From the NCBI GenBank assembly GCA_009741485.1, contig VKON01002321.1, positions 418,704 through 482,703 of the forward strand: DNA of 64,000 nt, given 5' to 3'. This stretch comes from Malurus cyaneus samueli (lineage: Eukaryota > Chordata > Aves > Passeriformes > Maluridae). This document shows, one piece after another, positions 37,401 through 49,400 of this stretch. Position 1 is the stretch's first letter. Each line of letters starts with the position of its first letter. The notes under the pieces were generated by a model. It worked only from the letters and a program-made list of their open reading frames with translations. It had not been told where the DNA came from and did no database searches. The translations under genes and the position numbers were made by a program.

Positions 37401-40400
37401 CAGCCCAGTTTCCCTAATAACTGTGTAAGAGCTGCCCTGAGCCCTGGACTCAGCTCCTGCCATGATTTGGGCAGGGAAAGAATCAATGGAAGAAGTGCCA
37501 TGACAAAAAAAAACTGAGTCCATCACTCCTCCTCTCATTTGTCATGTTTGGAAGCTTTCCCAACACCCAGCAGTGACTCGTGGCCTTCCCAGAACTGCAG
37601 AGAAGTGCTGGTTCTCAGGCTGTGGAAGATCTGAATGTTCAGAGAGCAGTGAGGCCATGGCACTCAGAAACAAGCCCTGGACACAATTCATCCCAAAGAA
37701 GCTTGGATTTTCACACCCACCCACACCTCCAGCACACAATCAGCTTTGCCTGATGAAAACAGGGAGCGAGTCTGTGCCAGCCCCTGCTCACAGGACGTGC
37801 TGTCACACTTGGGGACAGTCCTCACACAGGGCACTGAATGCATTGTTCCTTTCTTCTCTGGGCTGTGAAATGGCCCCGGTGACCTGCAGAGTGAGGAACT
37901 ACCCAGCTGCTGGAAAAGGCGAGGGGAAGGAGCTGTGCTCTGCCTTCAGCTCCTCTGCTGGGTCATTCTGCACCTCTGCTCGTCAGACAAAGAGCACTCA
38001 GGAGCTCGGTGCTGGAACTTCAGGTCAGTGCTTCCTCCGATTGTTTTAATTCACTTCAAGGCAAACCTCTGGAGCTTGGCACCTGAGAGTCTCTTGTTTT
38101 TGGATACCCTGCCCCATGAGTGAGCTCCTCCCCATGGCAGCTCTCCAGCTGGATTTTGGAGGCAGGAGCAGCCTCTGCAGCACCTTTGGCAGCAGCCAGG
38201 GCTGTGGTGTGTGTCCCCAGCGCCGCTGCAGCTGCCCAGACCTCACCCTGCACTCGCAGGGGGAGCAGGAGGCTGCTCAGTTCCCGGGATTAAATCACTT
38301 GCAGATGTTGGCACACCACATCAGAGCGGCTGCAGAGCGCACAGGCAGACCTCAGACACCGCCACAGACCAGAACATCACTCAGTAAACAGCAGCAAGCT
38401 CCCCACAAACCGAGGGCAACATCCCACTTTTCTGGAAGAAACCAGAGCCTCTCCAGACACCCTCAAAGTCCTGGCAGTCAGTCCATTTTTAAGGCACACT
38501 GCCCCGTGCTGAGGGAAAGTTCTGCTGGGTGGAAAGGAGAAGTAGAGGAGGGAGTTCTCCTGTGTTTGAATCCATCCCCTACACCAGAGGTGCAGCTCCA
38601 ACCAACCCACGCCTGCTCCTTCATCTGAAAACCTTCTTCCCTCCATCTTAATCTCTTGGATTCATGTGGAAATCACCTTTAATGTAATTTATCTGTATTG
38701 CTGCCAACATTCTACCTGTTCCCCCAGCACGCTGGCTGACCTGGCAGGTGTCTGAGAGCAGCCTTACCTCTCTCCACCTGGCTCCAGCGCTGCTCGAGAC
38801 ATAGACATTGGTTTTCCTTGCCATGTTCTTGCCAATGGAGCCTGGGAAAATGGGAGAAATCATCCTTCTTGAGAAAAGTAGTTACTTAAAAGGAAGCCAG
38901 ACACCTCCAAACTATTTTTGTCTGTGATTGAGGAGCTGATTTCTTCACAGTATAAATTAATCCCTTCAAAAGCAAATATTTCAAAGACTAGTACAACTTT
39001 TAAAAGCAGATGGGGGAAAAACCCATGGCTGCAAACATGATTAAACAAAATGTGCGCTTTCCTCGCTAACAGAGCGAGACAAACAGGAATTTCTGAATCT
39101 TCAAGAAGGATCAGGGGAGAGGATCAGAACAGAGCTGGTTTCTCACATCACTGTGCTGCAGTGAAATGTTCTTTCTGTAATTACTGTACGGGGACTGCAG
39201 CAGAGAAAGGACAGCAAAACGCATCATTTAATTGCGTTTTATAACCTGTTTATACAAACAAGATGCTGCCAAGCTCCTCGTGTCCTGACAACAACACCTC
39301 CCAAGCCAAGGGGAAAAGCAGTACCAGTGGCAATGATCAGTCCTGGCGCTGACTCCTTGGAGAGGATGGGCATCCTGCGCAGCTGGAAATTCAGCAGCTG
39401 GCTCAGGCGCTGGGCCAGGTGGAGAGAGCAGCCCTGGGACAGCTGGGGAGGCAGGACACGGTGGATTAACAACCCTCACCCTCCCTAATGCAGCCCTCTC
39501 TGCTTGGAAAGGCACCAAGCGGCTCCCTCATGGCGGTTTCAGCCTCTTTTCGTGGAGTTAAAGTTGGAAAAACCCTCCAAGACCACCGAGCCCAACCACC
39601 AACCCATCACCGCTAAACCCCATCCTCAAGCGCTGCTTTTTGGGGGGAATTCTCCAACATTCCACCCCTTCTTGTGGAGGGCAGACTCTTACAAGAAAAC
39701 GGACACATTCTGCACCTGCCATAACGAGAGAGGCCTGCTGACACAGGTTAACAAGGCTGAGCAAAGAAAGAATGTTATAACACAATCAGGAGGAAGAACT
39801 CTGAAAGATAAGAACCCCGAGAAACTTTCTGCTTATTATTTGCTGCCAACTTGACGTAAATACTGCCAGCCAACCACAGAAAAAGTAGTTTTGCCACACG
39901 AGCAATAAGCATATAACCAATCATGATATAAGTAGTTGCATCTATGGAAGAAATTTAGTTATAAAAGGCGCGAGAAATCGCAATAAATCAGCTTGAATAG
40001 TGCTTAGCCCATTTTTTTCTCTCCTCTGACACCTTCTCCAGTCCCAGCCCGTGCTACCTGGCAGTCGATGTGTTCCCCATAACGTGTCTGTGCCGGGGGC
40101 TGCAGCAGCTCCCAGGTGCCGCCCTTGTCGAAGGTGATGACGGAGCGCATGTTCTCCTCGCTGAAGGAGCCGTTGATCAGCGTGGCGATGTAGACACCCC
40201 GCACGCCCTCCACGCGGTGGAAATCCGCAAAGGGCTCGTTGGCAAAGTACCTGCGGGGTGTGTGGAATGCAAATTGAGCTGGCTGTGGGTCTGGGGAATG
40301 GGGGATTACCGAGTGAATTCATTTAATCCAATATGGACAAAAATCACGTGGATTTTGGCTGGATTTTGGCCAGATTTTGGCTGGGTTTTGGCTGGATTTT

Positions 40401-43400
40401 GGTCAGATTTTGGTCAGATTTTGGCTGGATTTTGTCTGGATATTGCCTGGATTTTGGCCGTATTTTGGCCAGATTTTGGCCGGATTTTGGCCAGATTTTG
40501 TCTGGATTTTGCCTGGATTTTGGCCGGATTTTGCCTGGATTTTGGCTGGATTTTGGTCAGATTTTGGCCGGATTTTCTCCGATGTTCTCATTCGCCACCA
40601 GGTGGGTCCCGTCTCACCTGACCAAGGTGTCGCTGCCAGCCCCTCCCGGGCTGTAGTAGAGCACGTTCTCCAGAGACAGGGAGAACTTGAGGCCCTCTGC
40701 CTCCGAGATGTAGAGGTTGGTGCGGTTGTTGTCGTGGCTGACACACACAAACACCTGGTCCTCCGAGGCGTCCGCAATGTAATATTCCTTTGGGACATAA
40801 AGAATAGGTGAGCAGGCTGTGCCTGGGTTAGACTTCCCTCTTAGCTTTCTTCCACTTTTTTTTTGTATTTTTTTCCACTCAGCAAGGAGAAAATCTTCAC
40901 TTTGGGGTTTGTTTTTTTTTTGTGTTTCCCCCCACAGCAATTCCTGTCCTCTGGAATTCCTGCCCCCTGGGAGCAGCTCTGGTTGCTGATCCATGCTGGA
41001 TCTCTGGACCCCATTGGGGCTGGGAGTGCACCCCACTGCTCTGCCAAGCACCAAGAACTTGCTTCTCATGCCCTTCTTCATCCTCACCGGTCTGGGGACA
41101 CCACAGCACATCTGGTTCATGTATCAGGGACCCTTTGCAAGCCCTAGCCTTCCTCAGCCTGCAAGAATTGGATACTCCCAGCCATGCCCATCACCCCAAA
41201 CCATGGGAAGAGGTAAAGTCCCCAAAAGCAGAGTCAGAGCAGTGGGATCAGCCCCTCTCTGGTATCTGGGCTGTGCTGCCAACATCCATCCCCAGCGCCA
41301 CGAGATCATCCCAGCGTGAGCCTTTGCTCTGCCAACCCTCCCAGCAGGGTCACACGAGGTTCCTTCCCCTCCTGCAGCATCTGGAGCAGCTCCTGACCCC
41401 GCAGGGTGTCCTTAGGGCAGGGGGTGAGGAGGCAGCTCGGGAAGCACCACTCACCTTGATGGGATGCTTGGTCACGAACTGCGCCGCCCGCATGGGCTTG
41501 CGGTTGAAGGAGACCCAGAGCTGCACCGAGGGCGGCTGGGAGCTGCCAAGCAAACGCTGTGCAGAGCACAGGGACACGTTAGGAGGGGCTCTCACCCCAC
41601 AAAATCACCCTCAGCTCCTCTGGAGATAACCCAGTGCCCGGGATTGCCCCACCCTGCTCAAGGCAGATGCCTGATGCCGGGAGCAGCAATCCCCACTCAG
41701 GGTTTGAATTGCCACACTGAGGGCTCAGCACGGAGACAAACTGCCCTTCCTGGTCAGCAGGGTAGGGGTGAGGAGGCTGGTTTTAATTCCTTCTTTTTCC
41801 TCAGAGCAGACAGTCCTTCCCTTCCTATTTTTAACAATTCACACAGAACGAAAGGCGCCGGCGCGAAGCCGAGAAAGCGAAAAAGCTGGGGGCAACCTAT
41901 TTCCTACAAGATGCCCATGGTGAGGACCTAAACCCAGATCTAGGCTCCAAAAATAAGCGGCCTGGTTTTTTTTGGTTTGTTTTTGGTTGCATTCCTTTTT
42001 GACTTAGTGGCTAATGTACTGTTCAACAGACTTCATAGTTCAGTCAGGAGAGAAAATAACTCAGGCTCTGCATCACTAAGCAACCGTGCCACCCACGGAA
42101 AGGAGCAGAAGTCAGAGCCCCGGGCGTCGCCACCACCCAGCCTTGTCCTCTCCTCAGTACTGCCCCTGCTGTGGCCAGGCTCGGTTTTAAGTGCTTCATT
42201 CCCACCCTGGGGATGATTCCCAGAGCAGGGTTTGCAGCCAACCTCCCTCTGTCTCAGTGTTTCCCAGCAGTGTTGGCCGTGAGGTGGAATTTGGGTGATT
42301 TTATGATTTTTCGGTGTTCAGTCATTATGGCTACAGGAGGAAGCAGGGTGTGCTTTGCCCCGTGGTCCCTGAGTGTTCCAGAAGCAGAAAAATCTCAAAA
42401 GCACTCCCAAATGCAGTCCAAACCCTCCTCCTGCTTTCAGAGTGCTGCTCCTGAGCCCAGTGGCTCCTCTGCACAGACACAAACCATCCCCAGCGTTTGA
42501 GGCACCGAGCCCTCGATTAAATCTCCTGCAAACCACAGAGCAGGCACAGCGCCAAGGGGCCAGGCTCTGAGGGTTACAGGCTGTGCTACCTGCAAGGGAG
42601 GCTTCTCAGGGACTGAAATTGCTCTGCAAATGTTCCCTGCCACTGCCAGGCACCGCTCGGGTGCCCGGGGGTGACACAGCCATCACTCGCTGTCTGGGAA
42701 ACCCTCCCTGCTTCTGCCAACAGCACCCCTAAATAAAAAACAAAACTCTCCATGGCAGCTGCAGGGAAGAAAAGCGTGTTCTGAAAAGCAAGCTGCTCCC
42801 TCAGTTCTAGAAGGATCAGGATTTTATCCCTCTGGGGCTGTTTTTGATCCTCCAGAAAGGCCTTGTCCTCAGAGAAAGCACTGACATGTCCTTGCTTCCT
42901 TTCAAATTTGTCTGAATTTGGCCAACAACTGTGAAAAGCACAGGGAGGCTCTGGCTGCAGAGGGACCACAAGGCCACTTTTGCTCATCCACATCCTCTTT
43001 CCTCAGGCAAGCAGACTGAAAATCCAGCTTTCTCTCCGGGCTGGAGCACACGAGGCTGCTTGGACCCGGTCCACCATTGATGGTAATCTCCTCTGACAAG
43101 CGGCCTCCCATAACCACGGAGCCACAGCCCCTTCCCTGCCACCCCCACCCCGACATCCTTCCCAGCCATCCTGGGGTTTTTCCCGGGTCCCAGCTCTCTG
43201 CAGACTGACCTACTTCTGCCCAGCCTGCCAGAGGAAACACCACGGCCGTGTCCATGGCAGCATGAGCCCAAGGGGGGTGGCAGCTGCCAGCAGGCTGGGT
43301 GACACCTCGGGGACGAGCCAGGATGGCTGAAGGCTCAGAGGGAGGGGCAGCAGGGAGTGGCATCATCCCTGGCAAATGATCCTGCAGAATTCTGCACCTC

Positions 43401-46400
43401 ACATCCTTCCTCCGTGGTGAATCCACTCACAGAATCCCAAAATCACACAATCCCCAGGGCTGGAAGAGACCTCCAAGATCTTCCAGCCCAACCCATGCTC
43501 TGACACCTCAACTGAACCACGGCACACTCACCACAGACTTGGTTGCAAACATGTATTTGTCCCTGAGCTGGAAGTCCTGCACGTCCTCCAGGATGATGTC
43601 CTTGTTTTCCCGGCTCTGGAAGAAGTCGGTGCTGCGGATGACGGTGGAGGATCCCGAGGGCTCGTGCCGCTCGATGTACACTGTGCTGGGCTTGTCGTAG
43701 GGCTCCACACCCCTGGGGAGGACAGGGATGTGAGGGGATGGGGTGGGAGGGGTGTGTGACACCCTTGGGTGCCCGTGTGAGCAGCTGTCACTTGTCACCC
43801 TGCAGTGCCACATCCCCACCGTGCCACATCCCCACAGTGCCACATCCCCACTGTGCCACATCCCCTCTGTGCCACATCCCTGAACTGCCACATCCCCGCA
43901 GTGCCACATCCCTGCAGTGCCAAATCCCCACAGTGCCACATCCCCACAGTGCCACATCCCTGCAGTGCCACATCCCCACAGTGCCACATCCCCACAGTGC
44001 CACATCCCTGCACTGCCACATCCCCGCAGTGCCACATCCCTGCACTGCCACATCCCTGCACTGCCACATCCCTGCACTGCCACATCCCCACAGTGCCACA
44101 TCCCCTCAGTGCCACATCCCCTCAGTGCCACATCCCCGCAGTGCCACATCCCTGCACTGCCACATCCCCACAGTGCCACATCCCCTCAGTGCCACATCCC
44201 CTCAGTGCCACATCCCCGCAGTGCCACATCCCCACAGTGCCACATCCCTGCAGTGCCACATCCCTGCATGCCACATCCCCAGTGCCACATCCCTGCATGC
44301 CACATCCCTGCACTGCCACATCCCCGCAGTGCCACATCCCTGCACTGCCACATCCCCACAGTGCCACATCCCCACAGTGCCACATCCCCCAGTGCCACAT
44401 CCCCCAGTGCCACATCCCCACAGTGCCACATCCCCACAGTGCCACATCCCCACAGTGCCACATCCCCACAGTGCCACATCCCCACAGTGCCACATCCCCA
44501 CAGTGCCACATCCCCACAGTGCCACATCCCCACAGTGCCACATCCCCGCAGTGCCACATCCCTGCACTGCCACATCCCCACAGTGCCACATCCCGCACGT
44601 GCCACATCCCCACAGTGCCACATCCCCACAGTGCCACATCCCCCAGTGCCACATCCCCACAGTGCCACATCCCCACAGTGCCACATCCCCCAGTGCCACA
44701 TCCCCCAGTGCCACATCCCCACTGCCACATCCCCGCAGTGCCACATCCCCACAGTGCCACATCCCTGCAGTGCCACATCCCTGCAGTGTCACATCCCTGC
44801 AGTGCCACATCCCTGCACTGCCACATCCCCGCAGTGCCACATCCTGGGTGACAGCAGCAGGGCTGAACACACCCCAGTGCCCAGATTGCTGATTTCCACA
44901 GGGCAGCAAACAGTGAAGGAAGCGAGGAGTGAAAGCAGACAGAGCTGGGTGCGCAGGACACGTACCAGGAAAAGGATTTCACATGTTCCTGGATCATGAT
45001 CCACGTCTGGCCAAAATCGTCTGATTTCCAGAGCTGCAATGACAGAGGTGAGAGGGGCCAGTGGGACTGGGATACAAACAGACCCACCCCTAAAACCAAC
45101 CCAATCCTAAAACAGACCCAATCCTAAAACAGACCCAATCCTAAAACTGACCCAATCCTAAAACAAACCCAACCCTAAAACAGACCCAGTCTTAAAACTG
45201 ACCCAATCTTAAAACAGACCCAATACTAAAACAGACCCAATCCTAAAACAGACCCAATCCTAAAACCAGACCCAATGTGTCCACAAACAGACCCAATCCT
45301 AAAACAGACCCATCCATGAACACCCTCGTGACTTCTTTTTATCTGGCAGCTCACAACTTTTCTAACACAATAACCCAAACAGCAAGAAACCTGTCCTTCA
45401 CCCTTTTTCCAGAAAGATTTCCCCATTTCACATCCATGTTTTACCCACACTGCCTGTGTCTGCCTGAAGCTGCTGTAACTATTTTCAATCTTTACCCAAC
45501 AGCTCCAGAAAGGAAAAAAAAAAATTTGTATTCAACAGCAACTTGTTATTCAGGACTCAAAGCCAAACCACAGGCCCACATGAAACACTGCAGAGGTCAC
45601 CCTGCCTCCCTTGCCAGCACTCTGGGGTGAGTTATGACCACAAAATTTGGGGTGGTCGATACAGCTGGGAGCAGGAATGGATGGGAAAGGAAAGGAATAA
45701 GACACCCTGACAGTGTTATATCCTCATTCTCCAGAGGTAAGAACAAGATTGTAGAGAAGGAGGTGTCCTGGCCTATTTGGGACAGCTCTACATGCCAGAT
45801 CAGACACCCTGAGTGGCCAAGGCAAACACCCACATGGCCCTGGCACGAGGCAGGGTGGCTCTCAGCTCTGGGGGACAGAGGTGGGTGCTGCTTTCCCACC
45901 TGATCTAATCCCTCACCTGTTTTTTAGGGTGAGACCTGTCGAAGCCCAGGAGGAGGTTGGGGTTCCTGCTGTGCAGGAGGAGGTCAGCAGCTCTGAAGGG
46001 GATGGAGAAGCCCTGGATGGTGTTGCAGAAGTCGGTGGTGATCCAGAGGTACGGGGCGAAGGCGTCCACAAAGATGTACTGGGGGTGGAGGGAGGAAGAG
46101 AAGGTCAGAGCAGGGCTCAGGCTGGCAGAAATGAAGGTGCACACCCCAGGGGAGAGGAGAAGAATTTGGCTGGAGGAGAGAATTTGGAGGAGAAGAATTT
46201 GGCTGTCCCAGCTCCATCTCTCCCACCTCTCCTCAGTGTCACCAAACCACACAAGAAGTGCCACCTGTGCCCCAGGGACCCCAGGGGTGTCCAGGCTCCA
46301 GGGACAGCCCCAGCTGCCACTCCACCTCACCCTCTTGTTGTCAGCAGGGCTGTGGTAGAACTGGGCGATGGCCACCTCGCTGCTGTTCCCCCCGTCGAAG

Positions 46401-49400
46401 CTGAACCTCTCCGAAATCTTCTTAAAACTCTTCCCATAGTCGTAGGACACGTAAACCTGCCAAGGAGAAGCCCCACGATGAGAAGCACAAAGTTCTGGGC
46501 TCACTCCTGCCAGATCTCACAAAACAACATGGCAGGGAAAGATCTGACATTTCCTGACTGTGCCTTGAACCCATGGGGCAGCACAGAGGATATTAAATTT
46601 ATTTTGTGCCTCTGAACTCAAACTCATGAGTTTTGTGCCTCTGAACCCAAACTCATGAGCCTTTTTTTGGTTTCTCAGGACACAAGAGCAAGCCAGGCTG
46701 TAGCTCAGCAGCCACCATCACCTTGCCTGGCCCAGAAGGTGCCCCTGGTTACTTACATCGCTGTTTTTGGGACCCAGCAAGGACAGGCTGTCCCTGGCCA
46801 AAGCCACAATCACGTTGCTCTTCTCTCCTGCCCAGTGAACGACCATCTGATTGTGGGAATCATTGAGGCTGACCTGCAATGCCGAGGAGAAGGACACTCT
46901 GAGTCACAGCCTCACCCACGGGGACAGCAAACACCCTCTTGTGCCTCCCATCCTTGGAAATATCAGATTTTGGGTTAACTAACCCAAAGTGGCATCTCTC
47001 CTGAACGTGTTGGCAGAATGTGCCTACAAGGGTAAGTTTCCCTTTACTCTTCCTCAGACACACAGGATTTGGGGGATGATGAGAATGAAAACTCAAATTA
47101 AGGACTGAGAGATGTGTTGAAACCCAGGCTGAGGGAAATACAGGCAGCTCTCTGCCTGGCATTGCTCCCTTCTCTCCGGTGACCAGTGACAGGACTAGAG
47201 GGACTGCCAGAAAGCTGTGTCAGGGGAGGTTTACCTGCATACCAGGGAAAGGTTCCTACCCCTGAGGATGGTGGGCACTGAACAGGGAATGGACACATTC
47301 CCAAACCCGCCAGAGCTCCAGGAGCTGTCAGGGATGCACGGGGTGGGATTGTTGGGGTGTCTGTGCAGAGCCAGGGGTTGTGCCCCTTCCATCTCAGGAC
47401 ACTGTGTGATTCCACAGGCCCTGCAGGTTTCCAGCACACACAGAGACATGCACAAACCTGTAATTTCTGTGTGTGTGTGTGTGTATGTGTGTGTGTGTGT
47501 GCGTGTTATTCCTGTGTGTGTGTAATTCCTGTGTCTGTGTAACTCCCATGTCTGTGTAACTCCCATGTGTGTTAATTCCCATGTGTGTGCGTGTTATTCC
47601 CATGTCTGTGTTATCTCCATGTGTGTGTTACTCCCATGTGTGTTATTCCCATGTATGTGTAATTCCCATGTCAGTGTGTTATTCCTGTGTGTGTGTAATT
47701 CCCGTGTGTGTGTGTGTTATTCCCATGTCTGTGTTATCCCCGTGTGTGTGTTGCTCCCATGTGAGTTACTCCCGTGTGTGTTATTCCCATGTGTGCTGTA
47801 TCTGGCAGCAAAGGGCCGGTTTTTAAGGGGAAGCTCTCTCAGCATCGCCACCGTGGGAGCTGCAGGAACAGGACAAACCCTCAGTTCCTCAGCAGAACAA
47901 ACCCTTGGACCTGGGTAGGACAAACTCTCAGTTCCTGATGGGGACAAACCCTCGATGCCCGAGCAGGACAAACCCTCGATGTCTGAGCAGGACAAAACCT
48001 TGGAGCCTGAGCAGGACAAACCCTCAGTGCTGAGCAGGACAAACCCTCAGTGCTGAGCAGGACAAACCCTCGTGTCTGAGCAGGACAAAACCTCTGAGAG
48101 CACACTCATGCTGAGCAGGACAAACCCTCAGTTCCTGAGCAAAACAAACCCTCAGTGCTGAGCAGGACAAACCCTCGGTGGTTCAACAGGACAAACCCTC
48201 AGTTCCTGAGTGGGACAAACCCTCAATGCCCAAGCAGGACAAACCCTCGATGTCTGAGCAGGACAAAACCTTGGAGCCTGAGCAGGACAAACCCTCAGTC
48301 TGAGCAAAACAAACCCTCAGTGCTGAGCAGGACAAACCCTCAGTGGCTGAGCAGGACAAACCCTCGGTGTCTGAGCAGGACAAAACCTTGGAGCCTGAGC
48401 AGAACAAACCCTCAGTTCCTGAGCAAAACAAACCCTCAGTGCTGAGCAGGACAAACCCTCGGTGGCTGAGCAGGACAAACCCTCGTCTGAGCAGGACAAA
48501 CCTTGGAGCCTGAGCAGGACAAACCCTCGGTGGCTGAGCAGGACAAACCCTCGGTGTCTGAGCAGGACAAAACCTTGGAGCCTGAGCAGGACAAACCCTC
48601 GGTGGCTGAGCAGGACAAACCCTCGTGTCTGAGCAGGACAAAACCTTGGAGCCTGGAGACAAGCGAGACAAACCCTCGTGCTGAGCAGGACAAACCCTCG
48701 GTGTCTGAGCAGGACAAAACCTTGGAGCCTGAGCAGAACAAACCCTCAGTTCCTGAGCAGGACAAACCCTTGGAGCCTGAGCAGGACAAACCCTCAGTGC
48801 TGAGCAGGACAAACCCTCGGTGGCTGTCACAGGCAGCAGGGACAGCCAGGCGCGCTGTCAAAGCCGGGCAAAGCGGCTCAGCTCTGCCGTGGATGGAGGG
48901 ATGGGTGGATGGGTGGATGGATGGGTGGATGGGTGAGCTCCCTGCAGCACAGGACGTGCGTGCCTGAGCCCTCGCACGCCACGGCTCAGCCCAGCGCTGC
49001 TAACCCCGAGCTCAGGGCCTCGAGGAGCTGTAAAAATACCGGGATAAGCCCTTCTTAGGCTCGATACCCCGCAGCTCTCGCTGACCCCGGCATCAGCGAG
49101 CAGCACCGCCCGCAAGAACGGGGCTGCTGTAACCTCCAGCGAGCGAAACCCTTGGAAAAAACAAGGTCTTTATTCTGGAAAAACCCAGGGGGGGTGAGCA
49201 GAGCTGAAACCCTCAAATCCCTCTTACGCAACAGGCTCAGAGGAGGGGAAAGAGAAGCAAACCCAGAGCCGATCGTGGCAGGGAGAAGCTCCGGAGCCGG
49301 TGCCCCCCGGCTGGGGACCCCCAAATCGGGCAAACCCCGCCGGAGCTCCCGGCCACGGATGCAGATTTAGGTCAGGCAGCAGCAGCAGCAGCATCATCAG

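Noticed and set aside
43738..44999. Long plus-strand open frames (up to 384 codons) of histidine/proline/serine repeats
   Set aside because: They are readings of the 16-bp minisatellite. Three units equal 48 bp, so several frames stay open on both strands. Most of this span is SORL1 intron 5, with only the edges running into flanking intron 5 and exon 5 sequence.
44122..45099. Minus-strand open frame of 325 codons rich in [10 protein letters not shown]
   Set aside because: Only its 5' end is real (SORL1 exon 5, 44966-45033); the rest reads through the intron 5 array.
48183..48967. Open frames through the 24-bp array on both strands ([11 protein letters not shown] and [12 protein letters not shown])
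   Set aside because: The repeat unit is divisible by 3, so frames stay open by chance; no splice or domain support.
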